From Edaphobacter paludis (GTDB lineage: Bacteria > Acidobacteriota > Terriglobia > Terriglobales > Acidobacteriaceae), in NCBI RefSeq assembly GCF_039993895.1, contig NZ_CP121194.1, forward strand, positions 1,302,001-1,366,000: 64,000 bases of DNA, written 5' to 3'. The position numbers were made by a program, and so were the translations under genes. Shown here piece after piece: positions 42,113-49,811 of this stretch. The notes below the pieces were generated by a model. That model worked only from the letters and a program-made list of their open reading frames with translations. It was not told the origin of the DNA and ran no database searches. The stretch's first letter is position 1. Every line of letters starts with the position of its first letter.

Positions 42113-43321
42113 CTATTGCTGGAGGATGACGGGATCGCCTGCGTTCAGGCCGGAGAGGAGCTCGGTCTTGGTGCCGTTGGAGATGCCGGCTTTGATGGCG
42201 ACTTTGCGCCTGCCATTTTTCTGTTTCGGATCGGGAACTTCGACGGAGGCATTGCGGTCTTTATCGTAGATAACCGATTGTTCGGGAACGGTGAGGATAT
42301 TTTTGTGCTCCTCAAGAATGATTTCGGCGTTGGCGGTCATATTGGTCTTAAGTTCACCGCCGGGATTGTCGATGGAGACCCGCACCTCAAAGGTGGTGAC
42401 GTTGTCCTTTTCCACACCGAGGGGGGCGATCTTGGTGACTTTGCCGTAAAAGGTTCTGTCCTTGAAGGATTCGACCTTGATGCGCGCGGGCTGGCCGAGA
42501 TAAACCTTGCCGATGTCAGACTCGTCTACCTTGCCCTGCACGTAAACCTGGGTCGTGTCGCCTACGGTCATGACGAGGGTCGCGGTCGAGCCGAGGACGA
42601 GGATGGAGCTGACGGCATCGCCGACTTCGACGTCGCGGGAGAGGACAGTCCCGTCCATGGGCGCGGTGATGAGGGTGTAGCTGAGCTGTTCTTCAAGCTG
42701 CCGGAGTGAGGCTTTGGCCTGGTTCACCTGGGCCTGAGCCTGGCGGAGTTTGGAGTCATCAACCGTGATCTGGGCGATAGCCTTATCGCGAGTGTTAGCG
42801 GCGAAGAGATATTTCTGCTGAGCATCGTCGAGGGATTGCTTGGAGACGACACCCTCTTTAGTCATCTGCAATGCACGCTCGTAGGTATTCTTGTACATCG
42901 GCAGGTCCGGGGCTTCGGCGTTGACCTTGTCGTACTCGATGGAGGCGGAGGCAGCGTGGGCATTGGATTCAGCGGCGGCCAGCTGGGCCTTCTGGGCCTC
43001 GACCTGGGCGAGAATTTCAATCTGATCGAGCTGGGCGAGCAACTGGCCCTGATGGACGTGGGCGTTGATGTCGACGAACAGCTTGGTGACGATGCCGCTG
43101 GCTTTGGATTTGACCTCGACTTTGGTGATGGGCTGGACTTTACCGGTGGCGACAACTGATCGGGCGATGTCTCCGCGTTCAACCTTGGCGAGTTGGGAAG
43201 GATCTATTTTTGTGCCGCTGCCAGTGGTGGCAAAGGCAATGCCGATGGCGGCGGCGACGATCAGGACGGCAATGCTGCCCCAGATCCATAATTTTCGTTT
43301 ATTTTTTTGCGATGTCGCCAC
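42113..43321 (-). CDS. Periplasmic adaptor subunit (HlyD/MacA/RND type)
   Basis: The 402-residue membrane-fusion protein has an N-terminal anchor helix (LWIWGSIAVLIVAAAIGIAFA). It then has the lipoyl half (VKSKASGIVTKLFVDINAHVHQGQLLAQLD), a long coiled-coil hairpin (about 105-200), the second lipoyl half (LITAPMDGTVLSRDVEVGDAV) and beta-barrel domains. Such adaptors link an inner-membrane ABC or RND pump to an outer-membrane channel. No pump gene is adjacent. MacA-like features and the lone adaptor suggest an ABC partner encoded elsewhere. The start is GTG, with CGGAGC upstream. Confidence 0.88.
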   Translation of the reverse strand: MATSQKNKRKLWIWGSIAVLIVAAAIGIAFATTGSGTKIDPSQLAKVERGDIARSVVATGKVQPITKVEVKSKASGIVTKLFVDINAHVHQGQLLAQLDQIEILAQVEAQKAQLAAAESNAHAASASIEYDKVNAEAPDLPMYKNTYERALQMTKEGVVSKQSLDDAQQKYLFAANTRDKAIAQITVDDSKLRQAQAQVNQAKASLRQLEEQLSYTLITAPMDGTVLSRDVEVGDAVSSILVLGSTATLVMTVGDTTQVYVQGKVDESDIGKVYLGQPARIKVESFKDRTFYGKVTKIAPLGVEKDNVTTFEVRVSIDNPGGELKTNMTANAEIILEEHKNILTVPEQSVIYDKDRNASVEVPDPKQKNGRRKVAIKAGISNGTKTELLSGLNAGDPVILQQ

Positions 43322-43504
43322 TTGGTTGCTCCGAGGAACATTGATTGGACTGAATAAGAAACGTCTCGGAGAAGTTTACGCAGAATGTGGAAGGATGGTT
43401 CCGTTGTCGATGTGAAAAATGCTCCCGGAATGCTCGGAGCGCACACAATTATGAGTGCCGGTATCAACCGGTATCTCGACGAGTCAGAGGATTCTGAGGA
43501 TCAC

Positions 43505-44110
43505 TCAGGCGTATTTGCGGAGGACGCCCAGCACTTTGCCTTGGATCCTGACGTTGGCGGCAGGGGCATAGATGGGGGCCATTTCAGCGTTGGATGGCTG
43601 CAAGCGGATCATGCTGCCTTCGCGATAGAAACGCTTGAGGGTGGCGTCGGCGCCGTCAATGAGGGCGACAATAATCTCGCCCTCTCGGGCAGTGCGGGTG
43701 CGCTCGACGAGGACGTAGTCGCCGGAGACGATGTGCTCATCGCGCATGGAGTCGCCGCGGACCTCGAGGGCAAAGACTTCGCGGTTGCCGATGATGTCGT
43801 TGAGGGAGATGCTCTCCGCGGTTTCGATGGCTTCCACAGGCTGGCCGGCTGCGATGCGCCCGAGCAGGGGGAGGCGGTCGGAGCCTTTTTTGCCGGTTCG
43901 GGCAGGCAGGACGTCGATGGAGCGGCTGCGATTGTGAGCGCGTTGCAGCATCCCCTTGTTTTGCAGATTGGTGACGTGTTTATGCACGGTGGCTAGTGAA
44001 CTAAGGCCGAGGCCACTGGCGATCTCCTCATAAGACGGTGAGTAGCCGTTCTTTTGTGTGAAGCCGGAGAGGAAGTCGAGAACCTCTTTTTGTCGCCGTG
44101 TGATAGCCAT
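43505..44110 (-). CDS. lexA: LexA repressor
   Basis: LexA represses SOS genes and cleaves itself when RecA filaments form on damaged DNA. The 201-residue protein has the winged-helix DNA-binding domain (SPSYEEIASGLGLSSLATVHKHV), the Ala88-Gly89 cleavage site in GRIAAGQPVEA, the Ser in VRGDSMRDEHI and the Lys in ATLKRFYRE. All catalytic parts are present. The recognition helix looks unlike E. coli, so its box cannot be predicted. A transposon lies 42 bases upstream of the start codon, directly beyond the -35 box. Confidence 0.97.
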   Translation of the reverse strand: MAITRRQKEVLDFLSGFTQKNGYSPSYEEIASGLGLSSLATVHKHVTNLQNKGMLQRAHNRSRSIDVLPARTGKKGSDRLPLLGRIAAGQPVEAIETAESISLNDIIGNREVFALEVRGDSMRDEHIVSGDYVLVERTRTAREGEIIVALIDGADATLKRFYREGSMIRLQPSNAEMAPIYAPAANVRIQGKVLGVLRKYA

Positions 44111-44116
44111 GCGGAG

Positions 44117-44144
44117 ATTGTAGCGAATAAAAAGCGAATTGCAA
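44117..44144 (-). promoter_or_regulatory. lexA core promoter, abutting a transposon
   Basis: On the minus strand TTGCAA (44139-44144) and TACAAT (44117-44122) are separated by 16 bases. The predicted start of transcription falls at or within a base or two of the lexA ATG, with no ribosome-binding site visible, suggesting a leaderless mRNA. The target duplication of the IS1595 element begins immediately upstream of the -35 box. Confidence 0.55.
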
Positions 44145-44152
44145 TACCTTTA

Positions 44153-44182
44153 AATGATTATCCCTTTGACTCACGTTGAGCG
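44153..44182 (+). repeat. Left terminal inverted repeat of IS1595 element 2
   Basis: The end begins AATGATTATCCC then TTTGACTCACGTTGAGCG. It matches the reverse complement of 46281-46310 at 28 of 30 positions. TTTGACT stands at the same offset (13-19) as in element 1. Confidence 0.93.
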
Positions 44183-44260
44183 GGTTCTCACTAAACAAGT
44201 AGAAATAGTCTTGACACGGAAAGGCTTCATCCACTGTGTCAACTTATTTTTCGACTGTAA

Positions 44261-44572
44261 TTATCCCTGCAAAGGGTCATTTAGGAACGGTGTCGGTTCC
44301 AAGTCCGACAAACCCACAAATTCGACATTCTCCGTTGTTACGTGGGTGGTCGAACCGCATGTTGAGCCATCATCGCAAAGATAGGGGCAGGTTTGGAAAC
44401 CCCCTAGTTTTTGTTCCTGTTCTAGTTTGGTTCGCAACTCTTCGATTTGAGCGTCGGCGGGGAGATCCACGAAGTCAACTTGGAGCATTCTTCCGCAGTT
44501 CCAGCACTTTACTCCGTAGACACGCTTTTCGAGTTTATCGGTGGGGATTCGAGACTGGACTGATTGGCTCAT
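44261..44572 (-). CDS. Zinc-ribbon passenger protein, 103 aa
   Basis: The cytoplasmic protein has a first CxxC pair in VKCWNCGRML and a second Cys cluster in TCPYLCDDGSTCGSTTH, which could bind one or two zinc ions. The stretch ADAQIEELRTKLEQEQKL between them is probably helical. No family is recognised. It is divergent from the small basic gene at 44590 with only 17 bases between the start codons. It lies inside the IS1595 element and has lower GC than chromosomal neighbours. A DNA-binding or adaptor role is possible but unproven. Confidence 0.6.
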   Translation of the reverse strand: MSQSVQSRIPTDKLEKRVYGVKCWNCGRMLQVDFVDLPADAQIEELRTKLEQEQKLGGFQTCPYLCDDGSTCGSTTHVTTENVEFVGLSDLEPTPFLNDPLQG

Positions 44573-44589
44573 ACGCGGAAGAATAACGC

Positions 44590-44781
44590 ATGGAAGACGA
44601 AACTCTCTACGATAAAGATAAATTTGACGCTGTTCTACGCCGCATGGTGAACATGAAACCCATGACGGTCAAGGAACTAAGCGCAAAGCTAAAGGTCGAG
44701 AAAGCGGCCAAAGCCACCAAAGAAGCGGAAGCCTTGAGAGCAAAAATAGCTGAAAGACGTGTCCAGAAAATGGACAAATAG
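44590..44781 (+). CDS. Small basic passenger protein, 63 aa
   Basis: The protein has DKFDAVLRRMVNMKPMTVKEL, then a Lys/Ala/Glu-rich helix (LKVEKAAKATKEAEALRAKI) with coiled-coil character. The F-x-x-x-L-R motif followed by K and EL resembles the 60-residue passenger in the first IS1595 element (25556-25738). The ribosome-binding site is weak (GGAAGA about 7 bases before the ATG). Function is unknown. The following 44782-45074 contains one further candidate frame on the minus strand. Confidence 0.5.
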   Translation: MEDETLYDKDKFDAVLRRMVNMKPMTVKELSAKLKVEKAAKATKEAEALRAKIAERRVQKMDK

Positions 44782-44932
44782 GTTCTGAGAATAGACACAA
44801 TCCGGTACCTATTCCTTTGCGCGGGAACCACCCACGGCAGCGATTCAACACAGCAGGTCTACATTGCCTTACGGCTTTTTAGTTTTCACCCAATCTGAGT
44901 AATCCAACCCAGACCAGAAGGATGCGTCATCA

Positions 44933-45067
44933 CTAGTAAATAACGGCTTTGTAGTCAGCCTCTCGCTGTAGAGGAAGGGTAGGCCCCGTGACTACTTTGC
45001 ACTGCGTGGTGCCGGGACCGAGCAAAAATTTGGCCGATAAAGCCTCCAATCCGCCGTTTCCGGTCAC
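44933..45067 (-). CDS. Possible small protein, 44 aa, inside IS1595 element 2
   Basis: A GTG-started minus-strand frame encodes TGNGGLEALSAKFLLGPGTTQ and ends in PLQREADYKAVIY. It begins about 8 bases after the transposase stop on the same strand. Composition looks protein-like, but there is no ribosome-binding site and no family. It may be chance or a decayed passenger. Confidence 0.25.
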   Translation of the reverse strand: MTGNGGLEALSAKFLLGPGTTQCKVVTGPTLPLQREADYKAVIY

Positions 45068-45074
45068 CCGCAGT

Positions 45075-45986
45075 CTAGAACGTCAGATCCTTATAGGGCA
45101 ATGGCTTTTTGTTGAGCATGTTGGTCAATGCCATATCGAATAGCCAAGGCTGCATCTTGCGGCGATTGTATCTCCAACAAAATTCACCCAGGTAACGATC
45201 CAGATGGTCGGCACTGAGTTTGTGATAGTTGCCGACGATACCCCGTTTGAAGAGTGAAAAGGCGTTCTCGACTGTCTGTGTTCGCGTCCAGTTTTTATCT
45301 TTCAATTCTTCTGCATGGTTGCCGCGTTCGTGTTTTGCTCTGGGAATAGCGCCTTTGTAGAGTTGGTTGCCGTCGGTCACGATCTTTGGGGTTTCAGGAT
45401 CAATTTTGGTGTTTACCGTTTCCCGAATGTTTTCCAATGACGCCCGATTGACGCGCTGCATGTGAATCTGGCCATCGCGTTCAGCCAACCCGAGCACTAC
45501 CGCTTTCGCGTTCTTACCTGCTTTCACGCCGTGTAGCCGTTTGCGGCCGCCAACATACATCTCATCCATTTCAACAGTTGTAGCTGGTCCGCCAACCTTG
45601 AAGCTAGGATCTTCCTGCATGGCTTCTCTGATGCGATGACATACATACCAAGCGGTCTTGTAGCTCATCGGAACATGACGCCGAACCTGATTAGCTGAAA
45701 TGCCTTTCTTCCCCTCCACCATGAGGCAAAGCACGGCAAACCATTTCGTTAGTGGCAGGTGAGAGTCATGAAATAGCGTATTGGCTGTTGCACTGAATTG
45801 CAGCCCACACTCCGCACATTGGAAGAGTTTGCGCGGTTTACCAGTCTTTCCCTTAGCTTCGATCAGCCAGCAACGGTCATGGTCACAAGCTATGCACCGA
45901 ACCCCATGAGGCCAGCGCGTCTTTATCAAGTGCAACAGCGCCATATCTTCATTGGGGAATTTCTTAGCCAGAGAGTAGAGATTCAT
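45075..45986 (-). CDS. IS1595-family (ISXO2-like) transposase
   Basis: The 303-residue transposase has an N-terminal zinc ribbon (VRCIACDHDRCWL, then LFQCAECGLQF), a helical part (ISANQVRRHVPMSYKTAWYVCHRIR) and the ISXO2-type catalytic domain starting at VEMDEMYVGGRKR. Later acidic positions are probably VTDGNQLY and TVENAFSLFKRG. It differs clearly from the transposase at 24564, so the elements belong to different subgroups. The frame is intact. An 80-residue gene ends 11 bases upstream on the same strand, so the two are likely co-transcribed. Confidence 0.93.
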   Translation of the reverse strand: MNLYSLAKKFPNEDMALLHLIKTRWPHGVRCIACDHDRCWLIEAKGKTGKPRKLFQCAECGLQFSATANTLFHDSHLPLTKWFAVLCLMVEGKKGISANQVRRHVPMSYKTAWYVCHRIREAMQEDPSFKVGGPATTVEMDEMYVGGRKRLHGVKAGKNAKAVVLGLAERDGQIHMQRVNRASLENIRETVNTKIDPETPKIVTDGNQLYKGAIPRAKHERGNHAEELKDKNWTRTQTVENAFSLFKRGIVGNYHKLSADHLDRYLGEFCWRYNRRKMQPWLFDMALTNMLNKKPLPYKDLTF

Positions 45987-45997
45987 GAATTGCCTTC

Positions 45998-46240
45998 CTA
46001 TTTCGCCTGCGTTGCTTGAGAAAATGTCTCGGATGTCTCTTGAGGATCGGGAACGAGTACAACATGCTTGGACGCTCGCAGCCTCTCCAGTTCCGCCAGA
46101 TATAACTTGTCAAACTCAGGTGAAATGCGCGAGAGAGCTATTCGGGTCGCGTGAGCAACGTCAAAAGCAAGTTCCGCGAAGGCTATCGGTGTCAGTGCTT
46201 GTTCTTTCATTGAAGCGATTAGTTGGTCTATTTCGTTCAT
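45998..46240 (-). CDS. Hypothetical passenger protein, 80 aa
   Basis: The protein is helical and acidic to neutral (EIDQLIASMKEQALTPIAFAEL and EFDKLYLAELERLRASKH are the visible helices), with a C-terminal tail rich in Thr/Gln. No family is recognised. It is the first gene behind the right inverted repeat and is followed 11 bases later by the transposase, suggesting joint expression and a role in transposition or its control. That is inference from position. Confidence 0.55.
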   Translation of the reverse strand: MNEIDQLIASMKEQALTPIAFAELAFDVAHATRIALSRISPEFDKLYLAELERLRASKHVVLVPDPQETSETFSQATQAK

Positions 46241-46280
46241 GGCTAAAACTCTTTCTAATTACCGAACCATAATGCTCTTT

Positions 46281-46310
46281 CACTCAACATGAGTCAAAGG
46301 GATAATCATT
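46281..46310 (-). repeat. Right terminal inverted repeat of IS1595 element 2
   Basis: On the minus strand it reads AATGATTATCCC then TTTGACTCATGTTGAGTG. The duplicated target TACCTTTA follows. Confidence 0.93.
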
Positions 46311-46347
46311 TACCTTTATTAGTTTCTCGTTTTTGCAGGTACCAAAG

Positions 46348-46390
46348 ATGGGTCATTTATTCCATAATTCCCATTTTGAAATTGACCCAT
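46348..46390. promoter_or_regulatory. Inverted repeat upstream of response regulator
   Basis: ATGGGTCA and TGACCCAT form perfect 8-base arms 27 bases apart, with extra matching T/A bases inside. They lie about 100 bases before the response regulator gene, in native sequence just outside the transposon. It may be an operator. Confidence 0.35.
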
Positions 46391-46489
46391 GCAAAATATT
46401 TCACATTCGCCTTGTCACCTCGTTCCCGATCAACCAAGGTAGTTACACGCCGTCGGAGATTGGAACACGACGGGTTGGGAGGCAAGAAC

Positions 46490-47233
46490 ATGCAGGTATT
46501 GATTGTTGAAGATGATTTGGCCTTGGGATCGTTTCTACAGAAGGGGATGAAGCTGGAGGGACATGATGTGGAGTGGGTCGGGGACGGAGAGGCGGCACTG
46601 CTCCACGCCGAAGAGCACCGCCCGGACCTGATGGTGCTGGACCTGAGCCTTCCGCGGAAGGACGGAACCGAGGTACTGGCAGAGATGCAGGGCCGTTTCA
46701 ATGAGATGGCGGTCCTGGTGCTGACCGGACGGAGCCAGGTTGAGGAGAGGGTGAAGTGCCTGAATCTCGGCGCGGATGATTGCCTCTTGAAGCCGTTCAG
46801 CTTTCATGAGTTGACTGCCCGGTGCCGGGCGCTGCTGCGACGGCGTGAGCAGTTTGCCGATCCGATGCTGCGGCACGGTGACGTTGAACTGAACCGCATG
46901 GATCGGCGGGTGGCGCGGAGTGGAGTTGGAGTGGAGTTGACGGTGAAGGAGTTCAACCTGCTGGAGTTTCTGATGTTGCGGCGCGGGCGATGCTGTAGCC
47001 GGACTGAGCTGCTCAAGGAGGTCTGGCATATGTCCCCGGATGCAGGGACAAATGTTGTTGATGTGTACATCAATTACCTGAGAAAGAAACTGAGCGCGGC
47101 GAGCGGAGGCCTCGATGCGGGATACTCCGTTATTGAGACGGTGCGCGGCGAGGGGTATCAGATGGGCAGCGTGAAAAGGCTGTCGCAGCGGGTCAACGAG
47201 TTTCCGCGGCGCGCGGTATTTGCCAGTGCCTGA
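46490..47233 (+). CDS. OmpR/PhoB-family response regulator
   Basis: The 247-residue regulator has a receiver domain (QVLIVEDDLALGSFL at the start, phospho-acceptor Asp in LMVLDLSLPRKDG, Thr in VLTGRS, Lys in CLLKPFSFHELTAR). A winged-helix DNA-binding domain follows (about 130-230; LTVKEFNLLEFLMLRRGRCCSR, VVDVYINYLRKKL). GGGAGG lies 7 bases before the chosen ATG; an open extension upstream runs into the transposon end and is not real. The gene is followed by a kinase-like stub and a sigma-54 activator and precedes the flagellar genes, so it may feed into motility control. Confidence 0.93.
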   Translation: MQVLIVEDDLALGSFLQKGMKLEGHDVEWVGDGEAALLHAEEHRPDLMVLDLSLPRKDGTEVLAEMQGRFNEMAVLVLTGRSQVEERVKCLNLGADDCLLKPFSFHELTARCRALLRRREQFADPMLRHGDVELNRMDRRVARSGVGVELTVKEFNLLEFLMLRRGRCCSRTELLKEVWHMSPDAGTNVVDVYINYLRKKLSAASGGLDAGYSVIETVRGEGYQMGSVKRLSQRVNEFPRRAVFASA

Positions 47234-47486
47234 TGCGGGGAAACAGCTCCAGGCAGGCCTTGCGGCGCGGATGGATGATGCGCTTCACGAGCTTTGCCAA
47301 CCGTTGACGGTTCTTCAATGCAGGCTGGCGATGGGCGAGTTGATCGGTGGCCCGGATGCTATGCGCAATGCGATTGCCGAAGCCTTGGTGCAGTGTACGC
47401 GGGTAAACCTGGCTGTGGAGTTAATGCGTGGGATATTGCAGCGCGCTTTGCAGGCAGATCGAGATGAGCAGGAGAGGATGAGGTGA
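47226..47486 (+). CDS. Histidine-kinase DHp-like stub, 86 aa
   Basis: The protein consists of little more than an H-box-like helix (MDDALHELCQPLTVLQCRLAMGEL, where HELxQPL matches HisKA kinases) and a second helix (AEALVQCTRVNLAVELMRGIL), as in a dimerisation/phosphotransfer domain. There is no ATPase domain or sensor. The start is uncertain: GTG 47226 overlaps the response regulator stop, and ATG 47271 is possible. The stop overlaps the next gene by 4 bases (GTGA), so the three genes are probably translated together. It may be a phosphotransfer protein or a remnant of a kinase. Confidence 0.6.
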   Translation: MPDAGKQLQAGLAARMDDALHELCQPLTVLQCRLAMGELIGGPDAMRNAIAEALVQCTRVNLAVELMRGILQRALQADRDEQERMR

Positions 47487-48805
47487 ATCAGATGGGCGCA
47501 GGACAGGTGATGTTGGCGGGTGTGGGCGGAGTGGATGCGGCAATGCGAACGGTTGTGCTGGCGAGCGCGGATGCAGGACTACGGCAGCGGTTGCGGCGAT
47601 CGCTGACGGACCTGCGGTGGCAGGTGCGTGAAGCGAGCGGCGGCGCTGAGGCGATGGCGCAGTTGGAAGCTTCGCGCCCGGAGGCGCTGCTGGTGGATAG
47701 CTGGCTACCTGATCTCGAGGTAGGTGAGTTCGCCGGGCAGGTGAGGATGATGTATCCGGCGATGGAGATGCTGCGGGTGGATGGCGGCGTGGATGGTGGG
47801 GCGCGCAGTCCGAGGAGGAACGAGTTGCTCCATGCGTTGCGGGAGGCGCAGAGTGCTCCGCTGAACGATACGGCGGCGTGGAAGGCTGCTCCTGTGTCTG
47901 TGCCTCGGATTGCGGCACGAGCGCCCGCGGTAGCAAAGAATTTTGATCAGGAGGCGGCGAGGCGCGCACTTTCGGTTCTGCTGGGAGGCGATGAGCCTTT
48001 GCGGCAGGAGAGTGTTGCGGGAAATGCATTGCAGGATAACGTTCTGTTGCCAGAGATGGTGGGTTCGAGCGAGTCGATGCGGGAGCTGGCGCGATTGATT
48101 CGTTTGGTGGCTCCGCGTTCGACTACGGTGCTGATCGAAGGGGAGACGGGGACGGGCAAGGAGGTTGTAGCGCGGGCGTTGCATAGATTAAGTGAACGCG
48201 CGGGGAAGCCGTTTGCGGTGCTGAATTGCGCGGCCATTCCAGAGGCTCTGCTGGAGGCGGAGTTGTTTGGTCATGCTCGCGGTGCGTTTACTGGAGCGGT
48301 GCAATCGCGAACGGGACGAATCGAGGCGGCACATGGAGGGACGCTGTTTCTGGATGAGATTGGCGAGATGCCGATGGCGTTGCAGGCGAAGATGCTGCGC
48401 TTTCTGGAGTGCGGAGAGTTGCAACGCGTAGGTGACAATGAGACGGTGCGCGTGGATGTGCGGGTGATTGCGGCGACGCATCAGCCCTTGCAGCAGAGAT
48501 CCGAAGAGCGCACATTTCGATTAGATCTTTATCATCGGCTCGCTGTGTTCCCGGTGGAGGTTCCTGCGCTGCGCGACAGGATGGAAGATATTGGTGCATT
48601 GGCCGAGCATTTCCTCGAGAAGATGGGGCAGGAGATGCCACGGAAGCGGTTGAGCGTGGAGGCTGAGGCCAAGCTGCATGAGCATCACTGGCCAGGAAAT
48701 GTGCGGGAGCTGATGCATGTGTTGGAGAGAGGTGCGATTCTTTCCGGTGACAGGATGGAGATTGGCGCGGAAGAGATTCGATATCGCAGGGCAACACGGG
48801 ATTAA
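47483..48805 (+). CDS. Sigma-54-dependent activator (NtrC/FlgR-like)
   Basis: The 440-residue protein has a divergent receiver domain (about 20-105; the putative acceptor Asp is in LLVDSWLPD, while other acidic residues are weak). A full AAA+ domain follows, with Walker [11 protein letters not shown], the sigma-54 contact loop GAFTGA (about residue 267), Walker [11 protein letters not shown] and the arginine finger region [14 protein letters not shown]. After [10 protein letters not shown] it ends at [11 protein letters not shown] without a Fis-type helix-turn-helix. This is like FlgR of Helicobacter, which works without DNA binding. The GTG start has AGGAGAGGA upstream. Sigma-54-like promoters precede flgB, fliK and fliL. 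Confidence 0.9.
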   Translation: MNQMGAGQVMLAGVGGVDAAMRTVVLASADAGLRQRLRRSLTDLRWQVREASGGAEAMAQLEASRPEALLVDSWLPDLEVGEFAGQVRMMYPAMEMLRVDGGVDGGARSPRRNELLHALREAQSAPLNDTAAWKAAPVSVPRIAARAPAVAKNFDQEAARRALSVLLGGDEPLRQESVAGNALQDNVLLPEMVGSSESMRELARLIRLVAPRSTTVLIEGETGTGKEVVARALHRLSERAGKPFAVLNCAAIPEALLEAELFGHARGAFTGAVQSRTGRIEAAHGGTLFLDEIGEMPMALQAKMLRFLECGELQRVGDNETVRVDVRVIAATHQPLQQRSEERTFRLDLYHRLAVFPVEVPALRDRMEDIGALAEHFLEKMGQEMPRKRLSVEAEAKLHEHHWPGNVRELMHVLERGAILSGDRMEIGAEEIRYRRATRD

Positions 48806-48841
48806 AGGGTAAAGAAAGTCAGTGACTTGCCGATAGATAAG

Positions 48842-48870
48842 AGCGCTCTCATCCGAGGGCGCTTTTGTTT
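48842..48870 (+). terminator. Terminator after the sigma-54 activator gene
   Basis: A 9-bp stem (AGCGCTCTC with GAGGGCGCT, one G-T pair), an ATCC loop and TTTTGTTT end the regulatory operon. The flgB promoter begins in its T-tract. Confidence 0.75.
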
Positions 48871-48886
48871 GGGCGTTGACCTGCAT
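48869..48886 (+). promoter_or_regulatory. Sigma-54-type promoter for flgB
   Basis: TTGGGCGTTGACCTGCAT has GG and GC elements (48871-48872 and 48883-48884) exactly 10 bases apart, the strict sigma-54 spacing. A start about 12 bases downstream leaves room for the GGAGGTG site of flgB. Confidence 0.65.
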
Positions 48887-48911
48887 AGGTAATCGCGTGG
48901 AGGTGACGAGT

Positions 48912-49274
48912 ATGGAAGTGACTACTCCTTTGAGCGATGCGCTGAACCGGTATTTGGATCTGACCAGCGAGCAGATGAAGTTGACGGCGAGCAACATGGC
49001 CAATGTCGATACGCCTGGCTATAAGACTGAGGGCTTCAATTTTGAGCAGCAGTTTATGCAACAGATGAATGGCAGCGAGCAGGCGGACTTTGGTGCGGGG
49101 GCGACGGTGCAGGATGTTGACGGTCTGGTGGCGCGGCCGGATGGCAACAATGTCTCGATGGATCGCGAAGGAATGCAGATGGCGAAGTCACAGTTGCAGT
49201 TTCGGCTGGGCGTGGAACTGCTGAAGCAGCAATTTACGAATGTGATGGATGCAATTCACGCGGAGGCGAAGTAG
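48912..49274 (+). CDS. flgB: Flagellar basal-body rod protein FlgB
   Basis: The 120-residue proximal rod protein is exported through the flagellar secretion system. It has the N-terminal rod/hook motif TASNMANVDTPGYKTEGFNFE and a C-terminal helix (LQFRLGVELLKQQFTNVMDAI) for coiled-coil packing. GGAGGTG precedes the ATG at 48912, which rules out upstream starts. It is the first gene of the flagellar block, behind a sigma-54-like promoter and the terminator of the regulatory operon. Length is close to family average (about 130). Confidence 0.95.
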   Translation: MEVTTPLSDALNRYLDLTSEQMKLTASNMANVDTPGYKTEGFNFEQQFMQQMNGSEQADFGAGATVQDVDGLVARPDGNNVSMDREGMQMAKSQLQFRLGVELLKQQFTNVMDAIHAEAK

Positions 49275-49277
49275 GCA

Positions 49278-49787
49278 ATGAATTTATTTGGCGTGATGGA
49301 TGTAAGTGCGTCGGCGTTGAAGGCAGAGCGGGTGCGGGCTGAAGTGGTCGCCTCGAATATGGCGAACGCAGAGACGACACGGACACCGGAGGGCGGCCCT
49401 TATCAGCGGCATCATGTGGTCTTCGAGGCGGAGGGTGATGCGAGTTTTCAGCACTCATTGATGAGCCAGATGGGTGGCGTTCTCAGCGATGGGGCTGATG
49501 GGTTCGGTTCCGGTTTTAGCAGCTTGTCCGGCGACGTAACCGCAGCGGGTGAAACACCAGGCGGGGTTGCGGTAACGGGAGTGATCGCGGACAACAGCGC
49601 TCCGCTGCGTAGATACGATCCGCAGCATCCCGATGCGGGACCTGATGGATTTGTGGCTTATCCGGACATCAATCCGCTGACGGAGATGACGGACCTGATG
49701 GGCGCGACACGATCGTATGGGATGAATGCTTCCGCAGTTCAGGCAGAGAAGAACATGGTCACGTCATCACTGGACATTTTGAAGTAG
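49278..49787 (+). CDS. flgC: Flagellar basal-body rod protein FlgC
   Basis: The 169-residue rod subunit starts with MNLFGVMDVSASALKAERVRAEVVASNMANAETT, the axial-protein N-terminal motif. The middle region (about 70-115) is glycine-rich. It ends with the C-terminal motif (NPLTEMTDLMGATRSYGMNASAVQAEKNM). It starts 3 bases after flgB and precedes fliE by 24 bases, the standard flgB-flgC-fliE order. It is somewhat longer than typical (about 140) because of the glycine-rich middle. Confidence 0.95.
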   Translation: MNLFGVMDVSASALKAERVRAEVVASNMANAETTRTPEGGPYQRHHVVFEAEGDASFQHSLMSQMGGVLSDGADGFGSGFSSLSGDVTAAGETPGGVAVTGVIADNSAPLRRYDPQHPDAGPDGFVAYPDINPLTEMTDLMGATRSYGMNASAVQAEKNMVTSSLDILK

Positions 49788-49811
49788 AGAAAAGCAAAAG
49801 GGGCTTGAACA

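Larger units (their letters stand above)
44153..46310. mobile_element. Complete IS1595-family transposon with passenger genes (2158 bp)
   Basis: The element has 30-bp inverted ends (28 of 30 identical) and an exact 8-bp target duplication, TACCTTTA, at 44145-44152 and 46311-46318. It carries an ISXO2-like transposase, an 80-residue protein just upstream of it, a zinc-ribbon protein and a small basic protein. It is inserted between lexA and the response regulator gene, upstream of the lexA core promoter. Intact ends suggest a recent or still active element. Confidence 0.92.

Noticed and set aside
46289-46489. 67-codon extension of the response regulator
   Set aside because: It reads through the transposon end and native spacer; the receiver domain begins at the ATG at 46490 with a good ribosome-binding site.
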